From the NCBI GenBank assembly GCA_017391675.1, contig JAFOXR010000012.1, forward strand, positions 1 to 64,000: 64,000 bases of DNA. The letters run 5' to 3'. Source of the stretch: Muribaculaceae bacterium. Its GTDB lineage: Bacteria > Bacteroidota > Bacteroidia > Bacteroidales > Muribaculaceae. The notes below the pieces were generated by a model, which was not told the DNA's origin, searched no databases, and saw only the letters and a program-made list of their open reading frames with translations. Below, piece by piece: positions 38,095 through 46,585 of this stretch. The translations under genes and the position numbers were made by a program. Every line of letters starts with the position of its first letter. The stretch's first letter is position 1.

Positions 38095-38102
38095 AAAGGG
38101 AT
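38095..38102 (-). promoter_or_regulatory. -7 element of the ATPase-NOV operon
   Basis: Minus-strand TATATTTG matches the consensus and would give a leader of about 55 bases that contains the palindrome and the Shine-Dalgarno site. Confidence 0.6.
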
Positions 38103-38212
38103 TGCAGTTTCACGAAGAAATCTCCTAAATTATGTAATTTTCTTGTGAAGTTTTACACAACTTTTAGGGTTCTCTTCATTTTTAGGTAAAGCCTATTTGT
38201 TGTATCTTTGCA

Positions 38213-38220
38213 AAAAATAT
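38213..38220 (+). promoter_or_regulatory. -7 element of rbfA
   Basis: TATCTTTG lies 11 bases before the ATG at 38232, and the open frame's earlier start (38208) is upstream of it, which fixes the rbfA start. Confidence 0.65.
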
Positions 38221-38231
38221 TGAATACAAGA

Positions 38232-38573
38232 ATGGAAAGTACTAGACAACAAAAAATAGCTCGCTTGCTACAAAAGGAGTTAAGCGAAATTTTCCGCCAG
38301 GAGACTGCCAAGGTGGGCAATGTGATTGTAAGCGTTAGCGCTGTGCGTGTATCGCCCGACTTGAGTATCGCTCGCGCCTACTTGAGCATTTTCCCTTCCG
38401 ACAAGGCGCAAGTTCTGCTAGAAAGCATCAACAAGAGTGCAAAGACGATACGCTACGACCTTGCTCAAAAGGTTCGCTACCAGTTGCGCAAGACTCCTGA
38501 GCTGTTCTTCCATATAGACGACTCGCTTGACTACATTGAGCATATCGACAACCTGTTGCAACAAAAAGGCTAA
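38232..38573 (+). CDS. rbfA: 30S ribosome-binding factor RbfA
   Basis: The 113-residue KH-type protein helps mature the 5' end of 16S rRNA and cold adaptation. It starts MESTRQQKIARLLQKELSEIF and has the RbfA core VSVSAVRVSPDLSIARAYLSIF and RYQLRKTPELFFHIDDSLDYIEHI. The LolC/E-type permease begins 11 bases after its stop, a gene order common in Bacteroidetes, so they probably form one transcript. Confidence 0.93.
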   Translation: MESTRQQKIARLLQKELSEIFRQETAKVGNVIVSVSAVRVSPDLSIARAYLSIFPSDKAQVLLESINKSAKTIRYDLAQKVRYQLRKTPELFFHIDDSLDYIEHIDNLLQQKG

Positions 38574-38584
38574 CAGAATATCCT

Positions 38585-39814
38585 ATGGGGGTGGTTCTGA
38601 AAATAGCTTTGCGCTACTTCAAGGCAAAGAAAACTCATAGTGCGGTAAACATTATTTCGCTGATTTCAATCTGTGGAGTAATGCTTGCCTCGGCAGCCTT
38701 GGTGTGCGTTCTGTCTGTTTTCAATGGATTTTCTTCTCTTATGGGAGAGAAACTGGCGAAGCTGGACCCTCAGATAAGCATTTCTCCTGCAACAGGAAAA
38801 ACAATAAACAATTCCGACAGCCTTCTGGATATCATCGGTGGCATTGAAGGCGTGAAACTTGCCATGCCCACGATTCAGGAGCAAGCTCTAGCCGTATACC
38901 ACGACAAGCAGATGCCTGTGATGCTGAAAGGTGTGCCCGATAATTTCCATGAGCTTACCGACATTCAAGATGTTATCCTTTATGGTGAATACACCCTCAA
39001 GGACAGCACCGAAAACTACTCTATTCTGAGCATTGGCGCTGCTGCCGGATTACAATCCTCAACAGGATTCTACGACAAGATGCACATCTATGCTCCCAAA
39101 CGAATTGGCAGAGTAAACATCGCCAACCCCGCAGGAGCATTCCGCAGCGACTCCCTATACATTTCGGCAATATATCAGGTGGACCAGAGTTCCTACGACC
39201 GCGACATGGTATATATCCCCATAGATGTTGCACGCAAGCTGTTTGATTACCCCACACAGACCACAAGCATTGAGATAAAGCTGGAGGCCGATGCCGACGA
39301 AGCAGCAACACTCAAGCTGCTTCAGTCATCAGTTGGCCCGCAATACATCGCAAAGAACAGAATAATGCAGCAAGCATCGGTCTATAAAATGGTGAATATG
39401 GAAAAGTGGATTACATTCGTGCTGCTCACATTCATTCTTATAATTGCCGCATTCAATGTTATAAGTTCGTTATCGCTTCTCATAATAGAAAAGAACGATA
39501 GTATCCACACATTCAGAAATTTTGGAGCAAGTGACCAGCAGATAAGCCGCATTTTCATTACCGAAGGTATACTCATTTCTCTGGCAGGAGCTGTAGCGGG
39601 CATAATAATAGGTATAATCCTTTGTTTTCTTCAACAGGAATTCGGAATCATCAAACTTTCGGGGAATCCCAATGCCGTAATTGTACAGAGCTACCCAGTG
39701 CGCCTTTTATGGAGCGACATCGTTGTTGTCTTCGGACTAGTTTCGGTTGTAGGCCTGCTCACTTCACTTGTGACGGCTGTTCTTATGCGTTCAAGGCTTA
39801 AACGCCAGTCTTGA
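38585..39814 (+). CDS. LolC/LolE-type ABC transporter permease
   Basis: The 409-residue protein has the FtsX/MacB-type plan: an N-terminal membrane helix (about 20-45), a large periplasmic domain (about 50-265) and three C-terminal helices (about 270-400). The N-terminal FKAKKTHSAVNIISLISICGVM and IEKNDSIHTFRNFGAS are characteristic of LolC/E, which extract lipoproteins from the inner membrane with the LolD ATPase. No LolD gene is adjacent. Its 3' end overlaps the convergent SDR gene by 17 bases. Confidence 0.88.
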   Translation: MGVVLKIALRYFKAKKTHSAVNIISLISICGVMLASAALVCVLSVFNGFSSLMGEKLAKLDPQISISPATGKTINNSDSLLDIIGGIEGVKLAMPTIQEQALAVYHDKQMPVMLKGVPDNFHELTDIQDVILYGEYTLKDSTENYSILSIGAAAGLQSSTGFYDKMHIYAPKRIGRVNIANPAGAFRSDSLYISAIYQVDQSSYDRDMVYIPIDVARKLFDYPTQTTSIEIKLEADADEAATLKLLQSSVGPQYIAKNRIMQQASVYKMVNMEKWITFVLLTFILIIAAFNVISSLSLLIIEKNDSIHTFRNFGASDQQISRIFITEGILISLAGAVAGIIIGIILCFLQQEFGIIKLSGNPNAVIVQSYPVRLLWSDIVVVFGLVSVVGLLTSLVTAVLMRSRLKRQS

Positions 39815-40619
39815 TTATTTCAGCTATTTTATCGGCTATCCTATCAGAGTCTTCCTCTATTGTTGCCGAAGGCTTCAACACTCTGCCATGATGGAAAACC
39901 ATGCCAGTAAGTTCCGATTTCAGGGCGTTCAGCGCCGAAGAAGCGCCTTTCTCCGGGCTGCTTATGAATGGACGAAAGAATATATTCGCTAACGGATCGA
40001 ACCACCGCTGCATCGTTATCATTCCCGTATCAACCACTCCAGGATCGGCACAATTAACTCTTATCCTACGAGGCACGAGTTTTTTTGCTAGCCACACTGC
40101 AAACATCGTTATCGCGCGCTTGCTTCTTCCGTAAGTAGCAAGTTGTCCGAAATTCCTGTCTACTGGAAACGATTCGGAAAGATTCCACACATTGCGAGTT
40201 ACCGATGTAGTAAACACTACCGATGCTCCTTCAATCATCAGCGGAACAATATTCATCGTAAGAAGGGCTGTAGAGAAAGTATTTACTTGATAATCATGCT
40301 CATACCCATTACTTGTCACAGTCGACCTTCTAGACATCACACCGGCATTATTGACAAGAGCTGCCACCTTACGGTTCATTTTTCTTATTTCCTCACAGAA
40401 AGCCTCAACCGATTCAAAAGAATCCAGATCCAGTCTGCAACACCAGATATCCTCGTTCCCAGTCACAGCCTTCAGGCGTTCGCATTGAGCTTTTGCCCTT
40501 TCCATATTGCGGCAGGCAAGTACAACAGGTTTCCCTTCGGCAGCAAGCGTTTCAGCTATCACTGCACCGATACTTCCTGTAGTTCCGGTAACAATATATA
40601 TAGGAGTTTCTCTTCCCAT
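39798..40619 (-). CDS. Short-chain dehydrogenase/reductase (steroid/bile-acid operon, gene 4)
   Basis: The 273-residue Rossmann enzyme has the cofactor motif TGTTGSIG (11-18), NNAGVM, a catalytic Ser in FTTSVTRN and YGRSK as the Tyr-Lys pair. The arrangement resembles retinol-dehydrogenase/protochlorophyllide-reductase-like SDRs. In this operon it is a candidate hydroxysteroid dehydrogenase acting on a ring hydroxyl or ketone. Start and the upstream SDR stop overlap by one base (TAATG). Regiospecificity cannot be read from sequence. Confidence 0.83.
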   Translation of the reverse strand: MGRETPIYIVTGTTGSIGAVIAETLAAEGKPVVLACRNMERAKAQCERLKAVTGNEDIWCCRLDLDSFESVEAFCEEIRKMNRKVAALVNNAGVMSRRSTVTSNGYEHDYQVNTFSTALLTMNIVPLMIEGASVVFTTSVTRNVWNLSESFPVDRNFGQLATYGRSKRAITMFAVWLAKKLVPRRIRVNCADPGVVDTGMITMQRWFDPLANIFFRPFISSPEKGASSALNALKSELTGMVFHHGRVLKPSATIEEDSDRIADKIAEIIKTGV

Positions 40620-41428
40620 TAACGCTTCATTTTGTCAAGTAGCCTATATTTCACTTGCATCTTTACACACACAGGCAACTTAGGCACAATCGCCGATGCC
40701 ATTTTATTAAGCAATCCGTTTACATATTGCGATTTGCGCTTGAACAAGCGTTTTAATGCTCCACGAACAAACTTCTGAGGAGTAGCCAGCACGCCTATCT
40801 TAACAGCAAAATTCTGCAGATTTTTAGGTAAGCCGAACAAGTCGGTTGCTATTCCGCCGGGGCAAGCCACCATCACGCACACTCCGCTATCTCGCAATTC
40901 AAGATTCATAGCACGCGAAAGCACCTGAATGTAGGATTTTGTAGCAGAATACATAGCAATGCCTGGCATCGGCATCCAGCACGACATTGACGACATATTA
41001 AGGATATATCCGCCCCCTCGCTTTTTCATGTCTTCGGCAAATGTACGGCAAAGCTGAGTAACAGCTCTCATATGCAAGTCCACAAAAAGATTAAGATGCT
41101 CAGGACTCATATCCACAACCTCTTTAAACGCAAACACTCCTGCATTATTAACGAGAATGTTCACATCTATTCCGTTTGTTCTGCAATAATCCATGAGAAA
41201 ATCGGCACAATCCTGCTCGCACAGGTCCTTGTAGCAGGCATAGAACTTCTGGTCGGGATATCCTTGTGCCAATTCGGCACACACCCTGTTAAGTTCAGCT
41301 TCCTGATTGCTCACAAGCACTACGCTCGCACCACGCTCAGCCAACTGCCTGGAGAACTCCAACCCTATTCCGCTGGAAGCGCCTGTAACAAGGGCTGTCT
41401 TGCCTATGCAATTACACTTCTGTGCCAT
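40619..41428 (-). CDS. Short-chain dehydrogenase/reductase (steroid/bile-acid operon, gene 3)
   Basis: The 269-residue protein has TGASSGIG (15-22), NNAGVF, a catalytic Ser in NMSSMSCW and YSATK. A hydrophobic or basic C-terminal region (KRLFKRKSQYVNGLLNKMAS) suggests membrane proximity, as in 17-beta-hydroxysteroid and very-long-chain ketoacyl reductases. With a 5-alpha-reductase and an ene-reductase upstream, a 3-hydroxysteroid dehydrogenase role is the leading guess. It overlaps both the OYE gene (17 bases) and the next SDR (1 base). Confidence 0.84.
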   Translation of the reverse strand: MAQKCNCIGKTALVTGASSGIGLEFSRQLAERGASVVLVSNQEAELNRVCAELAQGYPDQKFYACYKDLCEQDCADFLMDYCRTNGIDVNILVNNAGVFAFKEVVDMSPEHLNLFVDLHMRAVTQLCRTFAEDMKKRGGGYILNMSSMSCWMPMPGIAMYSATKSYIQVLSRAMNLELRDSGVCVMVACPGGIATDLFGLPKNLQNFAVKIGVLATPQKFVRGALKRLFKRKSQYVNGLLNKMASAIVPKLPVCVKMQVKYRLLDKMKR

Positions 41429-42650
41429 TCTCGCTCTTTATCCTGTCTATTTCAGCCTTTATATTATCGGGCAAGTCATTCCTGTGCTTATGGCATGCCA
41501 TTTCCAAAGAATACATTCGCGCGATGCAATAATTAACATGATCACAGCCGCACCGTTCCTCCCCATGCCGCATACGATTCACGAAATCGGGCTCATTAAT
41601 AAGCGCACGCCCCATCTGGAACGCTTCAAAACCACTTCTCAGCACCTTTTCAATACCAGTGCGGGAAGAACAGCCTCCCACATATATTAGCGGAATCTGC
41701 ACATTCTTTCTCACTTCCAGTGCATCATCAAGGAAATACAAATCCTTGTAAGGTTCTGTCTTTATCATATATTTGCCCACTGCACGCACACCATACTTCA
41801 GCCACCATTGCTTCATATAGTGAGTCATCGTAGTGATAGGCATTTCACCACGCATCACATACATAGGAGCCTTGCTCACGAATCCTCCGCTAAGCACCAG
41901 TCCGTCGGCACCAAGCTGTTCCAGTTCTTTGGCTATTACAATCCCTTCTTCCAGTCCGTTTCCGCCCTTGAATCCGTCACGCATATTAGTCTTCACGACC
42001 ACTGCGATTTCTCCATTAGCAGCCTCCATTACCTTTTCCATACACATGCGCATGAAGTTCATTCGGTTATCAAGGCTACCGCCATACTTATCGCGGCGGC
42101 GATTGGTATATGGCGACAGGAACTGGCTTATAAGATATCCATGTCCGGCATGAATTTCCACACAATCAAATCCTGCGTCCTTAGCCAAACGGACTGCATA
42201 TCCGAACTTATCGGCCATTTCCATCAGTTCCTCTTCGTTCATTCCTCGCACTATGGTAGGCGAGTACAGGTTAAAACCAGTTGATGCCGAAATAGGGACT
42301 TGTCCAGCAGTGCCTATGTGAGACATATTCCCGCAGTGTCCCAACTGAATCGAAGCCTTAGCACCCACTGAATGCAGGTCATCGGTAAGATCGCGCAACG
42401 ATGACACTATGTCACGGCGCATCCACAACTGATTGTCAAAGGACAGACCGCTTCGGCTCACCGATGCATAAGCAATGGTAGTCATGCCTATCCCTCCTCT
42501 GGCAACCGACATGTGATAGTCATAGAGCATCTGCGACGGCTTATGATCGGGGCACATATTCTCAAATGCGGCCGACCTTATTGAGCGGTTCCTCAATGTC
42601 ACAGGTCCTATCTTTACCGGAGTAAACAGCAATGAATCTTTCAGTTCCAT
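41412..42650 (-). CDS. Old Yellow Enzyme-type NADH:flavin oxidoreductase (short BaiCD-like)
   Basis: The 412-residue FMN barrel has QLGHCGNMSH, the substrate/proton motif HAGHGYL (H167, H170), SPYTNRRRDKYGGSLDNR and a C-terminal phosphate site YVGGCSS. Residues C367, C369, C375 and C386 recall the Fe-S cysteines of 2,4-dienoyl-CoA reductases and BaiCD, but spacing is altered and the C-terminal flavin/NAD domains of BaiCD are absent. It probably reduces a C=C bond conjugated to a 3-keto group, such as a delta-4 steroid (5-beta-reductase-like). It lies three bases after the 5-alpha-reductase-like gene. Confidence 0.82.
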   Translation of the reverse strand: MELKDSLLFTPVKIGPVTLRNRSIRSAAFENMCPDHKPSQMLYDYHMSVARGGIGMTTIAYASVSRSGLSFDNQLWMRRDIVSSLRDLTDDLHSVGAKASIQLGHCGNMSHIGTAGQVPISASTGFNLYSPTIVRGMNEEELMEMADKFGYAVRLAKDAGFDCVEIHAGHGYLISQFLSPYTNRRRDKYGGSLDNRMNFMRMCMEKVMEAANGEIAVVVKTNMRDGFKGGNGLEEGIVIAKELEQLGADGLVLSGGFVSKAPMYVMRGEMPITTMTHYMKQWWLKYGVRAVGKYMIKTEPYKDLYFLDDALEVRKNVQIPLIYVGGCSSRTGIEKVLRSGFEAFQMGRALINEPDFVNRMRHGEERCGCDHVNYCIARMYSLEMACHKHRNDLPDNIKAEIDRIKSENGTEV

Positions 42651-42653
42651 ATA

Positions 42654-43433
42654 TTAATATATAAAAGGGATTATCCTACGCAGATTAAGTTTGGTGAATT
42701 CTTCTCCGAATTCTTGTTCGTAGCGACGATGTATACGCCATGCACGAGGTGCCAGATTGGCAAATGTCCACCAGGCAAACATCAATCCTGCACAAGACCA
42801 TGTCATGACGGCAAAACCCACCCATTCGGTAAACTCGCCCAGATAGTTTGCGCTTGACACATAGCGGAACATTCCTCCTCGAGGAATATAGTGGCGAGTA
42901 TCACCCGGCTTGCGAAGATTTCTGATTATATAGTCGCTATTCAAGTTAATGACCATTCCCACTATGAATATTACAACACCTGCCACAAATTGCGGTGTAT
43001 ACAACCAGTCCATGCCATACATTTCATCGGGAGATACATAGAATATCCAACCGCCTTGCATATAAGCGTTTATCACATTAAACACCATTCCCATAAGAAC
43101 AATGAGGATAGGCATTCGGTTCTTTCCTCGCATTAGCATAGGGAAAATGAATGAACGCTGGAAATAATGCAACTGGAACAGGAGGAAAAACACTAGGGGT
43201 ACAACCTCGGTTCTTCGTTCGGAGTTCCACCATAGCAGGCACATCACGATGAATACCGGTGCTTCCATCAGCACCCAACCAACTTTATTATTGATTGACA
43301 TGCCCCATTTCTTGTTGTACATCATTCCGTAACCTGCGCCTACAAAATATAATGCGACGAACACTATCGCCCCCATTATTGCCATGCACATCAGCACTTT
43401 ATCAAAGAATGAAGCATCAAAAATCCAGTCCAT
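42654..43433 (-). CDS. Steroid 5-alpha-reductase family membrane enzyme (DUF1295)
   Basis: The 259-residue polytopic protein has six to seven membrane helices. It carries the SRD5A-type C-terminal signature: NLRKPGDTRHYIPRGGMFRYVSSANYLGEFTEWVGF, where the Asn, Tyr, Glu and Gly positions match NADPH-binding residues of 3-oxo-5-alpha-steroid 4-dehydrogenases, and a terminal HRRYEQEFGEEF segment. It would reduce the delta-4 bond of a 3-oxo steroid or bile acid to the 5-alpha (allo) form in the inner membrane. It is the first gene of the four-gene operon and has its own promoter. Confidence 0.88.
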   Translation of the reverse strand: MDWIFDASFFDKVLMCMAIMGAIVFVALYFVGAGYGMMYNKKWGMSINNKVGWVLMEAPVFIVMCLLWWNSERRTEVVPLVFFLLFQLHYFQRSFIFPMLMRGKNRMPILIVLMGMVFNVINAYMQGGWIFYVSPDEMYGMDWLYTPQFVAGVVIFIVGMVINLNSDYIIRNLRKPGDTRHYIPRGGMFRYVSSANYLGEFTEWVGFAVMTWSCAGLMFAWWTFANLAPRAWRIHRRYEQEFGEEFTKLNLRRIIPFIY

Positions 43434-43457
43434 AACAATCCATAATTTTTAGACAAT

Positions 43458-43488
43458 CAAAGTTACAAAAAAAGATTTTTCCACAAAA
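43458..43488 (-). promoter_or_regulatory. Promoter of the steroid/bile-acid operon
   Basis: Minus-strand TTTTG (43484-43488) and TAACTTTG (43458-43465) are 18 bases apart. The start codon is 24 bases downstream of the -7 element. Confidence 0.65.
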
Positions 43489-43595
43489 TATTTTTCTCAT
43501 ATACATCAATAATAGGTTCACAACAGCAAATTGTATAGACATTTGAACCACAGAAATAGAATATGCGTTTAATAAAAAACTAAAAAATTTATATT

Positions 43596-45611
43596 ATGAA
43601 CACTAAATCTATAGCCCTTATTCTTCTATGCTCTTTGATTGGAGCAGACTATTGTTTAGCACACGAGCCACAGCGCGACAGCACAATGGCCATGACACTT
43701 AGCGAAATAACCGTTACAAAACAGCTGAATCATCTGAACGGAATAGCCAAAGTGGACTTAACCATGAATCCGGTAAATTCATCTCAGGAAGTGCTGCGAT
43801 ACATTCCAGGACTGTTCATCGCTCAGCATGCGGGAGGCGGGAAGGCAGAACAGATGTTTCTGCGAGGTTTTGACATTGACCACGGAACCGACATTAATAT
43901 CACCGTAGACGGCGTGCCGGTAAACATGGTATCACATGCCCACGGGCAGGGCTATGCCGATTTGCACTTCCTGCAACCCGAAGCCATTGAAACCATCGAC
44001 TTTGACAAAGGGCCTTACAATGCCCAGAAGGGAGACCTCGCAACTGCCGGATATGTTGCATTCAAGACCAAAGACCGTATCGCCAATGAAGCGACAGTTG
44101 AGATAGGTCAATTCAACACTCAACGCTACCACTTGTCTTATTCGCTAATGAACAATCGCGACAATAGTCTTTATGTGAGCAGCAGTTTCCTCAACAGCGA
44201 TGGTTACTTTGATTCTCCGCAGAATTTCAAACGACTCAACCTCATGGCAAAATACTCCCACTGGAGCGACCACTCCCGATTCAATGTCATTCTGTCCCAC
44301 TTCAACAGTTCCTGGGACGCATCGGGACAAATTCCCGACCGAGCTGTGTCACAAGGCCTTATTTCACGATGGGGAGCAATTGATGATACCGAAGGGGGAA
44401 ACACTTCCCGTTCCGACATCAACTTCATTCACTCCCTGACTCTTGACAACGGCGCAACAGTAAAAAGCAACGCTTGGCTATCACATTACAAGTTCAATCT
44501 GTTTTCCAACTTCACATTTTTTCTAAACGACTCGATTAACGGCGACCAGATAAACCAATCGGAAAACCGCATGACAGGAGGTGCCAATACTGAATACAGC
44601 CAGAAAACGCACTGGGGAAACAGCCTGTGGAATATCAATGCAGGTGCAAGTTTCAGATATGATGCCATCGACAATCTTGCCCTTTATCACACCATAAGCC
44701 GAAAACGCATTGGCACCTATGCGCTTGGCGATGTTAATGAAAGTTGCCTATCGGGCTTTGTCAGCGCTGGCATTGAAATAGGCAAATGGTTCATAAATCC
44801 TGCAGCAAGAATAGATTATTTCTCCTTCGCCTATTCCGACAAGACTCAGGACACATATAGCAACAAAGGCATAAGCAAGGCCGTAATAAGCCCTAAATTG
44901 AACTTTATTTACAATGCATCTCCTTCTCTCCAGTTGTTCTGGAAGAACGGAAAAGGATTCCATAGCAACGATGCCAGAGTTGTCGTTGCACAAAACGGGA
45001 AATCCATACTGCCAGCCGGTTATGGTTCCGACTTAGGATTTTTCTGGAAACCTAGACACAATATTGCAATTAATGCTGCAGCATGGTTCCTATGGCTAGA
45101 ACAGGAATTCGTTTATGTAGGCGATGAGGCTGTTGTTGAGCCTAGTGGAAAGAGCCGACGATTAGGATTAGACTTGGGACTTCGCTGGCAATTCCTGAAG
45201 AATTTCTATTTCCAGGCCGACTACACCTACTGTCATGCAAGAAGCATAGGAGAGCCTAACGGTCAGGACTATATCCCGCTCGCTCCTGTTCACACGCTTG
45301 TTGCCGGACTTAACTACCAGAACAAAGGCTTCAATGCCAACCTTCGTTGCCGATACATGAGTGACCGACCTGCCAACGAGGATTATTCTATCACAGCCGA
45401 CGGATACTTTATTGCCGATTTCAACGCTTCCTACCGCTACCGTATGGTTACTATAGGAACTTTCATCGAAAACCTTTTCAATGCAAAGTGGAAAGAAGCG
45501 CAATTTGCAACCGAAACACGACTGCAGAACGAACCTGTGTCAGTTACCGAACTTCACTACACTCCTGGCACTCCGTTCAATGCTAGAGCATATATAACCA
45601 TTCATTTCTAA
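43596..45611 (+). CDS. TonB-dependent outer-membrane receptor, probably for cobalt/nickel
   Basis: The 671-residue protein has a signal peptide (about 1-22), a plug domain (about 40-155) and a 22-strand-type barrel ending in a terminal aromatic residue (ITIHF). The plug is histidine-rich around DIDHGTDINI and VSHAHGQGYADLHF, which fits a metal or metal-chelate ligand. No N-terminal carboxypeptidase-like domain is present, unlike SusC-type receptors. The CbiM-type importer genes begin 14 bases after its stop, so the receptor very likely supplies that system. No TAnnTTTG element or cobalamin-riboswitch-like motif was seen upstream. Confidence 0.88.
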   Translation: MNTKSIALILLCSLIGADYCLAHEPQRDSTMAMTLSEITVTKQLNHLNGIAKVDLTMNPVNSSQEVLRYIPGLFIAQHAGGGKAEQMFLRGFDIDHGTDINITVDGVPVNMVSHAHGQGYADLHFLQPEAIETIDFDKGPYNAQKGDLATAGYVAFKTKDRIANEATVEIGQFNTQRYHLSYSLMNNRDNSLYVSSSFLNSDGYFDSPQNFKRLNLMAKYSHWSDHSRFNVILSHFNSSWDASGQIPDRAVSQGLISRWGAIDDTEGGNTSRSDINFIHSLTLDNGATVKSNAWLSHYKFNLFSNFTFFLNDSINGDQINQSENRMTGGANTEYSQKTHWGNSLWNINAGASFRYDAIDNLALYHTISRKRIGTYALGDVNESCLSGFVSAGIEIGKWFINPAARIDYFSFAYSDKTQDTYSNKGISKAVISPKLNFIYNASPSLQLFWKNGKGFHSNDARVVVAQNGKSILPAGYGSDLGFFWKPRHNIAINAAAWFLWLEQEFVYVGDEAVVEPSGKSRRLGLDLGLRWQFLKNFYFQADYTYCHARSIGEPNGQDYIPLAPVHTLVAGLNYQNKGFNANLRCRYMSDRPANEDYSITADGYFIADFNASYRYRMVTIGTFIENLFNAKWKEAQFATETRLQNEPVSVTELHYTPGTPFNARAYITIHF

Positions 45612-45625
45612 ACACACGACCTATC

Positions 45626-46585
45626 ATGCACATGAACGACGCACTGATTTCTCCTGCAGTTGCAGGGACAATAGGAATCATATCTGCAGCAACGCTTGCG
45701 GTTGCTCTCAAAAAAGTTAAGCACAGCAGTTCCAACGGGATAATACCGCTCATGGGGGTAATGGGAGCCTTTATCTTTGTAGCGCAAATGATAAATTTCG
45801 CTATTCCTGGAACGGGTTCAAGCGGTCATATAATAGGTGCGATAATCCTAGCGGCAATACTAGGACCTTGGGCAGCTATTACGGTACTGTCCACTGTGCT
45901 GATAATCCAATGCCTGCTTTTTGCCGACGGCGGACTGATGGCATTAGGCTGCAACATCTTCAACATGGGCATTCTTCCGTGCCTCATAGCCTACCCTTTA
46001 CTTTTCAAGCCTTTTATCCGATATCCCGTTTCGTTCGCAAAACTTTCGGCAATATCGGTCTTAACCTGTGTTTGCGCTATGGAGCTAGGGGCCTTGGCTC
46101 TAGTTGCAGAAACCACTATATCGGGTATCACTGCCCTGCCTATGGGCAAGTTCCTGCTTTTCATGCTGCCTATACATTTCGTGATAGGAATATGTGAAGG
46201 TATGGCTACTGCCACCATTATATACTACATACAGGAACATCAGCCATCTTTACTGCTTGAGTCCAGTCTTAACGGCTATAAAAGCTCGGTGAAATCATCT
46301 CCCATAAAATCGGCCATCATTTCTGCACTTGCAATCATTATTCTCGGAGCTACGGCTGGTTACTTGGCATCGTCGCTCCCCGACGGGCTGGAATGGTCCA
46401 TTGAGAATGTTACCAACGGCAGTATAATCGGCAGCAGCATTCCGTCTGCCATTACAACAATACAAGATACCACTGCCATAATGCCCGATTACGAATACCC
46501 TCTTTCGGGAATTATAGGAAGCGTATCAGTTGTTGTGATTATATTTATAATCAGCATACTGCTAAAACCAAAGACAAAGCCATGA
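45626..46585 (+). CDS. cbiM: CbiM/NikM-type energy-coupling transporter substrate component with PDGLE domain
   Basis: The 319-residue membrane protein begins MHMNDALISP. The second-residue histidine is the essential metal ligand of the CbiM/NikM family, which fixes this start. Six to seven helices follow, with GGLMALGCNIFNMG and a further conserved stretch. A C-terminal PDGLE domain (SSLPDGLEWSIEN near 250) replaces the separate CbiN/NikL partner. It binds Co2+ or Ni2+ for import. Cobalt versus nickel cannot be decided. It overlaps the next gene by four bases. Confidence 0.92.
   Translation: MHMNDALISPAVAGTIGIISAATLAVALKKVKHSSSNGIIPLMGVMGAFIFVAQMINFAIPGTGSSGHIIGAIILAAILGPWAAITVLSTVLIIQCLLFADGGLMALGCNIFNMGILPCLIAYPLLFKPFIRYPVSFAKLSAISVLTCVCAMELGALALVAETTISGITALPMGKFLLFMLPIHFVIGICEGMATATIIYYIQEHQPSLLLESSLNGYKSSVKSSPIKSAIISALAIIILGATAGYLASSLPDGLEWSIENVTNGSIIGSSIPSAITTIQDTTAIMPDYEYPLSGIIGSVSVVVIIFIISILLKPKTKP

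Noticed and set aside
33172-38231. Integrated element with attachment sites around the ATPase-NOV islet
   Set aside because: No integrase, transposase, tRNA or flanking direct repeat was found at either edge. The foreign look rests only on composition, orientation and the SD site.
43434-43595. Cobalamin or metal riboswitch upstream of the TonB receptor
   Set aside because: The spacer is only about 160 bases, A+T-rich, and shows none of the conserved cobalamin or NiCo riboswitch boxes I could look for by eye.
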